64,000 bases of DNA from Halieaceae bacterium UBA5044. GTDB taxonomy: Bacteria > Pseudomonadota > Gammaproteobacteria > Pseudomonadales > Halieaceae. Position 1 is the stretch's first letter; each line of letters starts with the position of its first letter. Position numbers and translations under genes: made by a program. Of this stretch, positions 36,126 to 46,908 are shown piece by piece. Where the stretch lies: assembly GCA_002416125.1 (NCBI GenBank), contig DIBU01000013.1:423899-487898 (forward strand), given 5' to 3'. Below the pieces are notes generated by a model. It had not been told where the DNA came from and made no database searches. It saw only the letters and a list, made by a program, of their open reading frames with translations.

Positions 36126-36155
36126 TTGAAAAAATGGTTAAATCTGATCGATAAA
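36126..36155 (+). promoter_or_regulatory. Predicted oxyR promoter
   Basis: TTGAAA (36126-36131), an 18-bp spacer, and GATAAA (36150-36155) precede ATG 36171. The OxyR-like operator abuts the -35 element, an arrangement that allows autoregulation. Confidence 0.4.
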
Positions 36156-36170
36156 AACGATTGAGAATGT

Positions 36171-37073
36171 ATGAGCAGACAACCCACATTGAAGCAACTG
36201 CGCTACTTGTGCGCAGTCGCAGAACACGCCCATTTTGGTCAGGCCGCCAAGGCCTGCCATGTCAGTCAGTCGACCCTCAGCGCCGGCATTCTTGAGCTGG
36301 AGGATACGCTGGGTGTTTCTCTGGTGGAGCGCAACAACAGGCAGGTGTTGCTGACGACGCTGGGTGAGGATGTGGTGCGCCGCAGCCAGGATCTGCTGCG
36401 TGACGTTGAAGATCTCGTGACCTTGTGTGACGCCGCGGCGGAACCTTTCTCCGGCAAAATGCGCCTCGGGGTTATTCCCACGGTGGCGCCCTTTATCCTG
36501 CCACGCCTGCTCAACCGGTTGCGCGAGCAGCACCCGGCCTTTCAACTGTTCATTCGCGAGGACCTCAGTCAGCACCTGCTGACAGCGCTGCATCACGGTG
36601 AGCTTGACGTACTGCTGTTGGCGCTGCCCTTTCCCGCGGAGGGGGTGGAAACCATGACGCTGTTCAGCGACGAGTTTCTGCTGGCCAGCCCACCGGGTCA
36701 CGAACTCGCCAGTCAGCCTGTCGTGCGCACGGCGCAATTGAAGGGGGAGGGCCTGTTGCTTCTGGAAGATGGCCACTGCCTGCGCGAGCACGCGCTCGAA
36801 GCCTGCAAGCTGCGCGATTCCGATGTGTCTGTGCCGTACCAGGCCACCAGCCTCAACACGATTGTGCAAATGGTCGCCAACGGTATCGGCATTACGCTGC
36901 TGCCGCGCATGGCCCTGGATGCGCACATCCTCTCGGGGACCAATGTGTGCATCAGCGAATTCAGCGAGCGCAATGTGGCGCGCAGCATCGGCCTCATGTG
37001 GCGGCGCAAGACGCCGCGACGGGCGGAGTTCAGGATGCTGGGTGATTTCGTGCAGAGTTGCCATGCGGTCTAG
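36171..37073 (+). CDS. oxyR: Hydrogen peroxide-sensing regulator OxyR
   Basis: A 300-residue LysR-type regulator. The helix-turn-helix is in FGQAAKACHVSQSTLSAGILELEDTLG (about 22-48). The redox pair C203 and C212 in EDGHCLREHALEAC keeps the nine-residue spacing of E. coli C199/C208, so this is OxyR rather than a generic LysR protein. It senses peroxide by disulfide formation and activates detoxification genes. The divergent rubrerythrin operon is a likely target. Confidence 0.93.
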   Translation: MSRQPTLKQLRYLCAVAEHAHFGQAAKACHVSQSTLSAGILELEDTLGVSLVERNNRQVLLTTLGEDVVRRSQDLLRDVEDLVTLCDAAAEPFSGKMRLGVIPTVAPFILPRLLNRLREQHPAFQLFIREDLSQHLLTALHHGELDVLLLALPFPAEGVETMTLFSDEFLLASPPGHELASQPVVRTAQLKGEGLLLLEDGHCLREHALEACKLRDSDVSVPYQATSLNTIVQMVANGIGITLLPRMALDAHILSGTNVCISEFSERNVARSIGLMWRRKTPRRAEFRMLGDFVQSCHAV

Positions 37074-37190
37074 CAGGTGGCCCCGCGGCGTCCTCCCGTG
37101 CTCGGCACGCGCAGTCGCGCGTCGCGGCCGCCTGGTGTATCCCCCGGCAGGGGGCTGCCGAAGCATTGTCAACCGAATCCGGAGTGGAAA

Positions 37191-39224
37191 ATGATCCCAA
37201 CGCAAAAGCAACGTCAGCGCGCATTCATGCCGTGCGCACTGGCCTGCCTGTCTCTGTGGAGCACCCTGTCTGTGGCGGATGCGGGGATGCGGCAACCCAC
37301 GGAGATCCGTGAACCCTGCCGGCACGTCGTGCCCGAACGGCAGGCACTGTTCGGAGACCTGCATGTGCATACCAGCTACTCTTTCGATTCCTATCTGTCC
37401 AGCCAGCGCCGTGATCCCTGGGACGCCTACGGTTACGCCAGGGGTGAGCCGATCACGCTGCCTGATGCAAACGGCGAACAGTCGATTGTTGCGCGTATTG
37501 GACGGCCGCTGGATTTTGCGGCCGTCACGGATCACGCCGAGTTTCTCGGGCAGATCGATGTGTGCACCATGGACGCGAGAAAACTCGGCTACTGGTGGCC
37601 GCATTGCGCGATGACTCGCGCGCAGGGACTCTGGCCCCAGTTGCTGGCCGCGCACTGGTGGACCCGGCTTGGCGGCCAGCTGGAGGTACCGCCGCAAAAG
37701 TCTTTTGCCTGCAAGCTGTCTGACTGCGACGCCGCAGAGCTCAATGCCTGGGGCAGTATTCAGCAGGCGGCGGAGGCGCACTACGATCGCAGCGCGGCGT
37801 GTACATTCACCACCTTTGTCGGCTACGAGTACACGGAGGCCTTTGACCAGAAGAACATGCATCGCAATGTGATTTTTCGCAATGCAAACGTGCCCGAGCG
37901 ACCGGTCTCGGTCTACGACACCTACGAAAAAGGTTTTCCCGACCTCTGGCAGAAATTGCGCGAGCGCTGCATCAACGCGGGCACAGGCTGTGATGTGTTG
38001 TCCATCCCGCACAATCCGAACCTCTCCGGCGGGTTGATGTTCCGTGATCCGCGCACGGTCCAGGAGTTGGAAGACAGGCTGTTCTTTGAGCCGGTTGTTG
38101 AGTTGATACAGCACAAGGGGGCGTCCGAATGTCGCTTCGACAGGCTCAGGGGGCTGGGCCTGGATACGGTGGATGAAGCCTGCGATTTCGAGCAGATTCC
38201 CGCGGACAACCTGAACATGATGGGCACAATTCAGGGCGAGGTCCTGACCGAGCGCGCGCGGGAGGTACCGCTGGAGCTGTTTGCGCCCCGCAATATGGTG
38301 CGCAATGCGTTAAAGGCCGGCCTGCAACTGGAAGATACCCTGGGAAGCAACCCGTTCAGGCTGGGGTTCATTGGCAGTACGGACACGCACAGTGCCGCGC
38401 CCGGTGGCGCGGAGGAGAACAACTACCCCGGCCACCTGGGGCGTCGCGACGCGGAATACGCCAACGTGCAGGATCACTTCTACTCCAACCCCGGTGGTCT
38501 GGCTGTGGTGTGGGCTGAGGAAAACTCCCGGGACAGCGTGTTCGAGGCCATACGGCGCAGGGAAACCTACGCCACCAGTGGTACGCGCCCGCTGGTGCGC
38601 TTCTTTGCCGGCAGCTACCCGTCCGATATGTGCGAAGACCCGGACATGCTGAGCAACGCCTACGCGCAGGGTGTCCCCATGGGCGGCCACGTGCAGACGC
38701 CCACCGAAGAACTGCGCTTTCTGGTGGTCGCCGGCAAGGACACTGGCACGGAGCGCTACCCCGGAACCGACCTGCAGCGGGTGCAGGTGGTGAAGGGCTG
38801 GGTTGACCGCGATGGCGCGGCGCGCGAGCGCGTGTTCGACATTGCGGGCGACGCCGACAACGGCGCCACGGTGGATCCACACAGCTGCGCGCCTGTCGGC
38901 GAGGGTCTGAAACAGAGTTGTGTGGTGTGGCAGGATCCGGACTTCAACGCCACGGAGGACGCCTTCTACTATGTCCGTGTGCTGGAAAACCCCACGTGCC
39001 GCTGGAGCACGCTACAGTGCCAGGCGGCGGGGGTGAACCCGCTGTCAACGGCGTGTGCGGCACAGGCCGAGGCCGCGACAGCGCGGGCGCAGGCGCAGGG
39101 CGCGTCGGGTGATGTCTACGGTCGCTGTTGCCTGGCGGCGGCAGAGGAGCCGTTCTATTCGCCGGTCATTCAGGAGCGGGCCTGGTCCTCGCCGATCTGG
39201 GTGTCGGGGCGCTCCGGGCTCTAG
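37191..39224 (+). CDS. Exported DUF3604 family protein, putative PHP-like metal hydrolase
   Basis: A 677-residue protein with an N-terminal signal peptide (cleavage near SVADA). Metal-ligand segments GDLHVHTSYSFDSY and VTDHAEFLG match the PHP-like fold of DUF3604. Later segments IPHNPNLS and GSTDTHSAAPGG add histidine/aspartate ligands. Substrate unknown; a phosphoester or related bond is a guess from the fold. Start ATG 37191 follows GGAGTGGAAA. Cysteines in the C-terminal part probably form disulfides. The stop codon TAG at 39222-39224 lies within the left end of the palindromic repeat element. Confidence 0.85.
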   Translation: MIPTQKQRQRAFMPCALACLSLWSTLSVADAGMRQPTEIREPCRHVVPERQALFGDLHVHTSYSFDSYLSSQRRDPWDAYGYARGEPITLPDANGEQSIVARIGRPLDFAAVTDHAEFLGQIDVCTMDARKLGYWWPHCAMTRAQGLWPQLLAAHWWTRLGGQLEVPPQKSFACKLSDCDAAELNAWGSIQQAAEAHYDRSAACTFTTFVGYEYTEAFDQKNMHRNVIFRNANVPERPVSVYDTYEKGFPDLWQKLRERCINAGTGCDVLSIPHNPNLSGGLMFRDPRTVQELEDRLFFEPVVELIQHKGASECRFDRLRGLGLDTVDEACDFEQIPADNLNMMGTIQGEVLTERAREVPLELFAPRNMVRNALKAGLQLEDTLGSNPFRLGFIGSTDTHSAAPGGAEENNYPGHLGRRDAEYANVQDHFYSNPGGLAVVWAEENSRDSVFEAIRRRETYATSGTRPLVRFFAGSYPSDMCEDPDMLSNAYAQGVPMGGHVQTPTEELRFLVVAGKDTGTERYPGTDLQRVQVVKGWVDRDGAARERVFDIAGDADNGATVDPHSCAPVGEGLKQSCVVWQDPDFNATEDAFYYVRVLENPTCRWSTLQCQAAGVNPLSTACAAQAEAATARAQAQGASGDVYGRCCLAAAEEPFYSPVIQERAWSSPIWVSGRSGL

Positions 39225-39387
39225 CAGCCTGTCGGACTCAGGGCATCGTCGCGAGGCGTGTGGGAATCGAGGGCAGAACGTCGATCGTTTGAGGCGAATA
39301 GTGGTGACTATTTAACGAAAACGAGCGGGATTCTGGACCGATTCCCATCAGCCGCAGCAGATGAGCCTGGGTCCGACAGGCTGCTAG
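39221..39387. repeat. 167-bp palindromic, MITE-like intergenic element
   Basis: Two 22-bp terminal inverted repeats (39221-39242 and 39366-39387) match at 21 of 22 positions, both beginning and ending in CTAG. Inside are further inverted matches: TGGGAATCG near 39260 with CGATTCCCA near 39343, and a central AATAGT-GGTG-ACTATT hairpin near 39298-39313. The element therefore folds as one long imperfect hairpin. It fills the gap between two convergent genes, and its terminal CTAG sequences contain both TAG stop codons. No transposase is encoded. It may be a mobilised non-autonomous element or a REP-type repeat acting as a bidirectional terminator. Confidence 0.8.
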
Positions 39388-40775
39388 GCCTGCCCGCGCA
39401 GGATTCGCGCGCGAAAGTTGCGGCCCTTCATCCGGCCCTGCTGGAGGATGTGCAGTGCGTCGCCAGCCAAGCCCCGGCGCACAGCCACGAACGCGCAGCG
39501 GTCCTGTACGGTGATCTTGCCCACCGCGGAACCTTCAATACCGCCATCGCCGGTGAGCGCGCCGAGAATGTCCCCGGGACGCAGTTTCTGTTTTTTGCCG
39601 CCGTCGATTTGCAGCGTGACCATCGGTGGCTTGTAGCCCGGGGTCTGCAGCAGCTTCGCCGGGGGCAGGTCTGAGGTTTCTATCCGGTCCTCGAGCAGGG
39701 TTTCGAGGCGCGCCAGCTTGTGCCGTTCCTGCTCGCTGAACAGGGTGCAGGCCAGTCCACTGCCGCCTGCACGTCCGGTGCGGCCGATGCGATGGATGTA
39801 CACATCGAGGTCCCGGGGAATCTGAAGGTTGATCACGGCGTCCAGCGCATCGATATCCAGACCCCGTGCGGCGACATCGGTGGCGACCAGCACGGAGAGA
39901 CTCTTGTTGGCAAACTGGATCAGCGTGTGTTCGCGCTCCCGCTGCTCCAGATCGCCGTGCAGGGCCGCGACACTGAAGCCTTCGCGTGCCAATGCGCTGG
40001 CGACCCGCGCACAGTCCTCACGCGTATTGCAGAAAACCACGGCTGACTCGGGGCGCTGTTCCAGCAGCAGCAGGCGCAGAGCGGTCAGACGCTCGGCATC
40101 GTCCACGGGGTAGAACAGCTGGGTAATGGTGTCGCTGCCGTGGGTGGCGGCCACCTGCACCTGCTGCGGTTCGCGCATGATGCGTTGAGCCATCGCCGCA
40201 ATACCGGGTGGAAATGTCGCGCTGAACAGCAGGGTCTGCCGTTCTTCGGGCACGTGTTCCAGGATGGCGTCCAGCGCGGGTTGAAACCCCATATCGAGCA
40301 TACGGTCGGCCTCGTCCAGCACCAGGGTGCGGAGCTGTTCCAGCTTCAGCGTCCCTTTGCGCAGGTGCTCCTCCACGCGGCCGGGGGTGCCCACGACGAT
40401 ATGCGCGCCGTGGGCCAATGAGCCGATCTGCGGGCCGATTGGCGTGCCGCCGCAGAGAGTGAGCACCTTGACGTTGTCGATGGCGCGCGCCAGCCGGCGC
40501 AGTTCCCCGGCCACCTGGTCTGCCAGTTCCCGGGTCGGACAAAGCACCAGCGCCTGCACCGCGAAGTGCTTTTCTGCCAGCGACTGCAGCAGGCCCAAGC
40601 CAAAGGCGGCGGTTTTTCCCGACCCCGTCTTGCCCTGGCCGATGACATCGCGTCCCGCCAGTATCGGTGGCAGGCTGCCTGCCTGGATCGCTGTCATCGA
40701 CAGGTAATTCAGTGAGGCCAGATTGTCGAGCAGGGCCGGGCGCAGAGCCAGCGATGCAAAGGATTCAATGGTCAA
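39384..40775 (-). CDS. dbpA: ATP-dependent RNA helicase DbpA
   Basis: A 463-residue DEAD-box helicase: Q motif, Walker A GQGKTGSGKT, DEAD in LDEADRMLD, SAT in FSATFP, HRIGRTGRAG as motif VI. The C-terminal RNA-binding domain (about 385-460; VTLQIDGGKKQKLRPGDILGALT, VGKITVQDRCAFVAV) is the DbpA type that recognises hairpin 92 of 23S rRNA, so it assists assembly of the large ribosomal subunit. It follows ygiQ by 48 bp. Its stop codon lies within the right end of the palindromic element. Confidence 0.95.
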   Translation of the reverse strand: MTIESFASLALRPALLDNLASLNYLSMTAIQAGSLPPILAGRDVIGQGKTGSGKTAAFGLGLLQSLAEKHFAVQALVLCPTRELADQVAGELRRLARAIDNVKVLTLCGGTPIGPQIGSLAHGAHIVVGTPGRVEEHLRKGTLKLEQLRTLVLDEADRMLDMGFQPALDAILEHVPEERQTLLFSATFPPGIAAMAQRIMREPQQVQVAATHGSDTITQLFYPVDDAERLTALRLLLLEQRPESAVVFCNTREDCARVASALAREGFSVAALHGDLEQREREHTLIQFANKSLSVLVATDVAARGLDIDALDAVINLQIPRDLDVYIHRIGRTGRAGGSGLACTLFSEQERHKLARLETLLEDRIETSDLPPAKLLQTPGYKPPMVTLQIDGGKKQKLRPGDILGALTGDGGIEGSAVGKITVQDRCAFVAVRRGLAGDALHILQQGRMKGRNFRARILRGQA

Positions 40776-40823
40776 GGTGTGTCCTTCTGTGGCGTCTGGC
40801 GCCGTCGGTTGCAGCGTGTGCGG

Positions 40824-42959
<2,136 letters not shown>

Positions 42960-43084
42960 GGGTGTGAGGAGGATATCGGTGGCAGTGTGACCTGCCATTA
43001 TACGTGATTGGGCCGGGTTCTGCCGCGCAGCGACAGCCGACCGGCGGTATTATTCCGCATCCCCGCCATGGCGCGGTCGTCTCT

Positions 43085-43092
43085 GGTAGAAT
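43085..43092 (+). promoter_or_regulatory. Extended -10 promoter of the glycosyltransferase-like gene
   Basis: TGGTAGAAT (from 43084/43085 to 43092) matches the extended -10 pattern TGnTAnAAT; no good -35 is seen. The predicted start near 43099 leaves a leader of about 28 bases to ATG 43127, which supports that start codon. Confidence 0.4.
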
Positions 43093-43126
43093 TTCGCGCG
43101 TGTTTTCCCAGCCAGATGTTGCCGCC

Positions 43127-44968
43127 ATGTCCAGTGATCTTGCCCCGCCGCTCGCCGCCAGCCACCAGCCCCTGGTGGCCTTCGCCAACTGCGAGCTTGT
43201 TCGCATGAGTGACACGGCGGTGCTGGTGATCAACCGCGACAACAATCGCCAGCAGATGATGGCGCCCCAGGTGGTGCAGGGGCTTACCGGCTGCACCACG
43301 TTTCGCACGATCGCCGAACATGCCGCGCTGCTTGCCGCAAGCCGGCCCGAGCTGCAGGGGCGTCCCGAGCTGGCGGTGCAGGCACTTGAGGGGCTGCTGG
43401 CCAACGGCATGTTGTTGCGCGCCAGCGACGCGGCGGAGCGGCTTTCCGGCGACGCGGGTCCGGAGCCGGCAGCCACCCGTGTGTTCCTCATCACCTGTGA
43501 TCGCCCTGCGGCCGTGGAGCGCCTGCTGGAGTCCCTGCTGCGCAACGGCAAGCTGACGCGGCACGAAGCGCTTTACCTTATTGACGATTCGCGCGAGGCA
43601 GAATCGCGGGCCGCCAATCGCGAGCTGGTGGCGGGCTTCAATACCCGCAGTCCCGTTGACATGCGTTACGTCGGCGAGGCCGCACAGCAGGTATTGCTTG
43701 AGGGGCTGATCGCCAGCACGCCCGGTGCCGAGGCAGGTCTGCGCTTTCTGCTCGACCCTGCCCAGTGGTCCGGCCAGAAAACCTACGGGCGCGCCCGCAC
43801 ACTGAGCCTGCTGCTGTCGGTCGGTTACCGTGCCATCGTGATGGACGACGATGTGCTGTGTCAGGCGCTGCTGCCGCCCGTGAGCGAGCCGGGGCTTGCT
43901 ATCGCCGGCTCGGCTTCGCGCCAGGCCGCTTTTTTCGCCGACCGCGATGCCCTGATGCAGGCAGCAGTGCCGGCAGACTTCGACCCGCTGAGCGGTCACG
44001 CCAGCCTGCTGGGGCGCACAGTCGGCGCCACAGTGGCGGCGGCCTGTCCCGATGGGCTCTCCGAGCAGCAGTTGCACGGTGTGAATGCTTCCCTGGTCAG
44101 CGTACTGGAGGCGTCGGCGCCGATTCTGGTCACCCAGTCCGGTTCCTGGGGCGATCCGGGCACGTCCTCTGTGCACTGGGTATTGTCCCTGCAGGACGCT
44201 TCCCTGACGCGCCTCCTGGGCCAGGAGGCATCGCTGGTTGATATCATCGAGAACCGCTGCAACTGGTTGGGAAGCCCGCGCCTGTCACTGATCAAGATGG
44301 CCTCCATGTCCCAGGTGACGGGGCTGGACAACAGCGCCTTGCTGCCGCCGTACTTTCCCGCGTTCCGGGGTGAGGATCGCCTGTTCGGTGCCATGGTCGA
44401 AGCCATTCATCCCCGCGCTACGGCCCTGGAATACCCCTGGTGCGTGCCCCACCTGCCCGTAGAGGGGCGGCATTTCAGCATCCGCGAGCCCATCGCTGCT
44501 ACTGGCGGCGTGTCCCTGTTCGCCCGTTTTCTCACAGACCATATCGATTACAAGGATGCCTCGGGTCCACTGCTGCGCCTGCGTCACGTCGCCGAGGATG
44601 CGCGGCGCCTCGCCGCGCGCTCGGATCGCGACCTGCTGCTGGATTTTCGCACAGAGGTGGCCCGGGGCCACGCCAACCAGTTGGGCATGGTGATCGATCA
44701 GCGCCAGAAGGCCGCAAAAATTGGCTCCGAAGCCTGGTTGGCCTACCTGCAGCGCGCGCTGGACGAAACCCAGGCGCTGATTGCACAGCCGCAGTCTCCG
44801 GCCATGCTGCACGGTGTCCCCGAGGGCAGCCGTGAAGACCAGTTGCTGGAAACGTTTCGTCAATACGCCTGCGGCTTTGCCGATGCGCTGGACCACTGGG
44901 CTGCGGTACGGGAGGCCAGTGTCGGGGTCGCCGCCCGGCTGGATCAGGCCGGGGAATTCATGGCCTGA
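43127..44968 (+). CDS. Putative glycosyltransferase with N-terminal PqqD/RRE-like domain
   Basis: A 613-residue soluble protein without signal peptide. Residues about 12-100 read like a PqqD/RiPP-recognition domain: short strands (LVAFANCELVRMSDTAVLVIN), then helices with TFRTIAEHAALLA and LEGLLANGMLLRA. From about 117 a GT-A fold seems to begin (TRVFLITCDRPAAVERLLESLL, YLIDDSRE), with KTYGRARTLSLLL, an acidic MDDD at 239-242 as a metal-binding DxD, and a later FRGEDRLFGAM typical of family 2 glycosyltransferases. The C-terminal 150 residues are helical. No precursor peptide gene is adjacent. The domain assignments are by eye; a plain family-2-like glycosyltransferase is the alternative. Confidence 0.55.
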   Translation: MSSDLAPPLAASHQPLVAFANCELVRMSDTAVLVINRDNNRQQMMAPQVVQGLTGCTTFRTIAEHAALLAASRPELQGRPELAVQALEGLLANGMLLRASDAAERLSGDAGPEPAATRVFLITCDRPAAVERLLESLLRNGKLTRHEALYLIDDSREAESRAANRELVAGFNTRSPVDMRYVGEAAQQVLLEGLIASTPGAEAGLRFLLDPAQWSGQKTYGRARTLSLLLSVGYRAIVMDDDVLCQALLPPVSEPGLAIAGSASRQAAFFADRDALMQAAVPADFDPLSGHASLLGRTVGATVAAACPDGLSEQQLHGVNASLVSVLEASAPILVTQSGSWGDPGTSSVHWVLSLQDASLTRLLGQEASLVDIIENRCNWLGSPRLSLIKMASMSQVTGLDNSALLPPYFPAFRGEDRLFGAMVEAIHPRATALEYPWCVPHLPVEGRHFSIREPIAATGGVSLFARFLTDHIDYKDASGPLLRLRHVAEDARRLAARSDRDLLLDFRTEVARGHANQLGMVIDQRQKAAKIGSEAWLAYLQRALDETQALIAQPQSPAMLHGVPEGSREDQLLETFRQYACGFADALDHWAAVREASVGVAARLDQAGEFMA

Positions 44969-44971
44969 GGT

Positions 44972-46279
44972 TCAGCCGGCCGCGCAGACTTCAGCGACAG
45001 TATCCACCATGGCGGCGGTGAGTGTGGCCAGGTCCGTCTCGTTCATGATGTAGGGCGGCATGCAGTACACCAGACGACCGAAGGGGCGTATCCAAACACC
45101 CCGCTGTACGAACAGCGGCTGTATCTGGCGCATATCCACCGGCTCGGCAAGCTCGATAACGCCGATCGCGCCCAGGGTACGCACATCGCTGACGCCGCGG
45201 ATCTCCCGCGCCGGCGCCAGCCCTGCCTCGAGTCCGCTCTGCACACGCTGAACACAGCGCTGCCAGGGCTGTGAGAGCAGCAGCTCCACACTGGCTACCG
45301 CGGTCGCGCAGGCAAGTGGGTTGCCCATGAACGTTGGCCCGTGCATGAACGCACCGGCCTCGCCGTTGCTGATGCCATCGCTGATGCGCCGGGTGCAGAG
45401 GGTCGCCGCCAGCGTCATGTAACCTCCGGTCAGGGCCTTGCCCAGGCACAGTATGTCGGGTTCGACGCCGGCGTGCTCCAGTGCAAACAGTTTGCCCGTG
45501 CGGCCAAATCCGGTGGCGATTTCGTCATATACCAGCAGCACGTCGAAGGCATCGCAGAGCGCGCGCAGTCGCACCAGATAGTCGGCCGAATAGAAGCGCA
45601 TGCCACCGGCACCCTGGACAATCGGCTCCACGATCACGGCGGCAAGTTCCCGGTGATGGCTGGCCAGCAGTTCTTCCATGGCCGCCATGGCACTGTCGTC
45701 GCAGGCCTCACCAAAAGGGGTTTCCGGGGCGGGCGCAAAATGGTGTTTCGGCAGTACGTCACCGAACAGGTGATGCATGCCGGTGACCGGGTCGCAGACC
45801 GACATCGCGCCGAAGGTGTCACCGTGATAACCGTTGCGCAGGGCGAGGAATTTCTGCTTGCCGGGTTGGCCGACCGAGTACCAGTACTGAATGGCCATTT
45901 TCAGAGCAACTTCCACGGCCACCGAGCCGGAATCGCTGAAAAAGACCCGTTCCAGTGCCGGCGGCGTGATGTCGGAGAGCAACTGCGCCAGGCGCACTGC
46001 CGGTGCATGTGTCAGGCCGCCGAACATCACGTGTGACATTGACTCCAGCTGCGCCTGCACAGCGCGGTTGAGCACCGGGTGGTTGTAGCCGTGTATGGCG
46101 CACCACCAGGAGGCCATGCCGTCAATGAGTTCGCGACCATCGCTCAATGTCAGCCTTACACCGCGCGCACTGCGCACGGGATACACTTCCGGCGGGTTGG
46201 TAGCCGAGGCGTAGGGATGCCAGATATGCGCGGCGTCTGCGCTCTGCAGCTGTGTCCAGTCGTGTACCGTTGCTGTCAC
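44972..46279 (-). CDS. bioA: Adenosylmethionine-8-amino-7-oxononanoate aminotransferase BioA
   Basis: A 435-residue class III PLP aminotransferase of biotin synthesis, which converts KAPA to DAPA using S-adenosylmethionine as amino donor. Signatures: WHPYASATNPP near the N-terminus, SWWCAIHGYNHP, NGYHGDTFGAMSV, LLVYDEIATGFGRTG and the PLP lysine in CLGKALTGG. The start is GTG 46279, overlapping the tesA stop in GTGA, so it is coupled to tesA rather than to other bio genes, which are not in the window. It ends 3 bp from the convergent glycosyltransferase-like gene. Confidence 0.95.
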   Translation of the reverse strand: MTATVHDWTQLQSADAAHIWHPYASATNPPEVYPVRSARGVRLTLSDGRELIDGMASWWCAIHGYNHPVLNRAVQAQLESMSHVMFGGLTHAPAVRLAQLLSDITPPALERVFFSDSGSVAVEVALKMAIQYWYSVGQPGKQKFLALRNGYHGDTFGAMSVCDPVTGMHHLFGDVLPKHHFAPAPETPFGEACDDSAMAAMEELLASHHRELAAVIVEPIVQGAGGMRFYSADYLVRLRALCDAFDVLLVYDEIATGFGRTGKLFALEHAGVEPDILCLGKALTGGYMTLAATLCTRRISDGISNGEAGAFMHGPTFMGNPLACATAVASVELLLSQPWQRCVQRVQSGLEAGLAPAREIRGVSDVRTLGAIGVIELAEPVDMRQIQPLFVQRGVWIRPFGRLVYCMPPYIMNETDLATLTAAMVDTVAEVCAAG

Positions 46280-46908
46280 AGAATCTCCAGCAGGCTGTCG
46301 ATGATGTTGTCCAGCAGGCGCTGCTGCGCAGCTGCCGTGGGGTGAATGCCGTCGTCCTGCATCAGCGTTCCATCCGTGGCCACGCCGTCGAGGATGAACG
46401 GGCCCAGCTGCGCGCCGGTGCGGCTGGCCACGATGCGGAAACTGTCGCGGAAGGCTTCGGTGTAGCGCGCGCCGTAATTCGGCGGAATCTCCATGGGCAA
46501 CAGCAGCACGCGGGCACCGGCCTCCTGGGCCAGCTCTGTCATGCGCTGCAGGTTGCTGCGTATCTTCATGGGCGGGTGGCCGCGCAGGCCATCATTGCCG
46601 CCCAACTCCAGCAGCAACACCTCTGGGTTGTACTGCTCGAGCAGGCCCGGCAGCCGGCGCAGCCCGCCCCCGGTGGTCTCGCCGCTGATACTGGCGTTGA
46701 CCACAGTATACTCGGGGTGACTGCTGCGCAGACGTTCTGCCAGCAGGCTCACCCAGCCCTGTTCGAGAGACATACCGTAGGCAGCGCTGATACTATCCCC
46801 CAGCACCAGAAGGGTTCTGTCTGCCTGCGCCATGCCCGGCCATGCCAGCAGCAGGCACAATCCGGCGGCGCGTGTGGTGCGTATCAGTGCGAAAAGGAAT
46901 CGCGACAT
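46276..46908 (-). CDS. tesA: Periplasmic SGNH esterase/thioesterase I TesA
   Basis: A 210-residue SGNH hydrolase with a signal peptide (about 1-29). Block I is GDSISAAYG with nucleophile S39; block III is LGGNDGLRG; the catalytic Asp-His pair is in DGIHPT. It hydrolyses acyl-CoA, lysophospholipid and aryl esters in the periplasm. Divergent from ybbA, as in many gammaproteobacteria; here the two start codons overlap in CATG. Co-transcribed with bioA. Confidence 0.94.
   Translation of the reverse strand: MSRFLFALIRTTRAAGLCLLLAWPGMAQADRTLLVLGDSISAAYGMSLEQGWVSLLAERLRSSHPEYTVVNASISGETTGGGLRRLPGLLEQYNPEVLLLELGGNDGLRGHPPMKIRSNLQRMTELAQEAGARVLLLPMEIPPNYGARYTEAFRDSFRIVASRTGAQLGPFILDGVATDGTLMQDDGIHPTAAAQQRLLDNIIDSLLEIL

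Noticed and set aside
36138..38114. 658-codon minus-strand open frame opposite oxyR and the DUF3604 gene
   Set aside because: It spans two well-supported genes and their gap, with no recognisable domain; it arises from codon bias.
39221..39387. Complete insertion sequence
   Set aside because: 167 bp is too short to encode a transposase and contains no credible open frame; treated as a repeat element.
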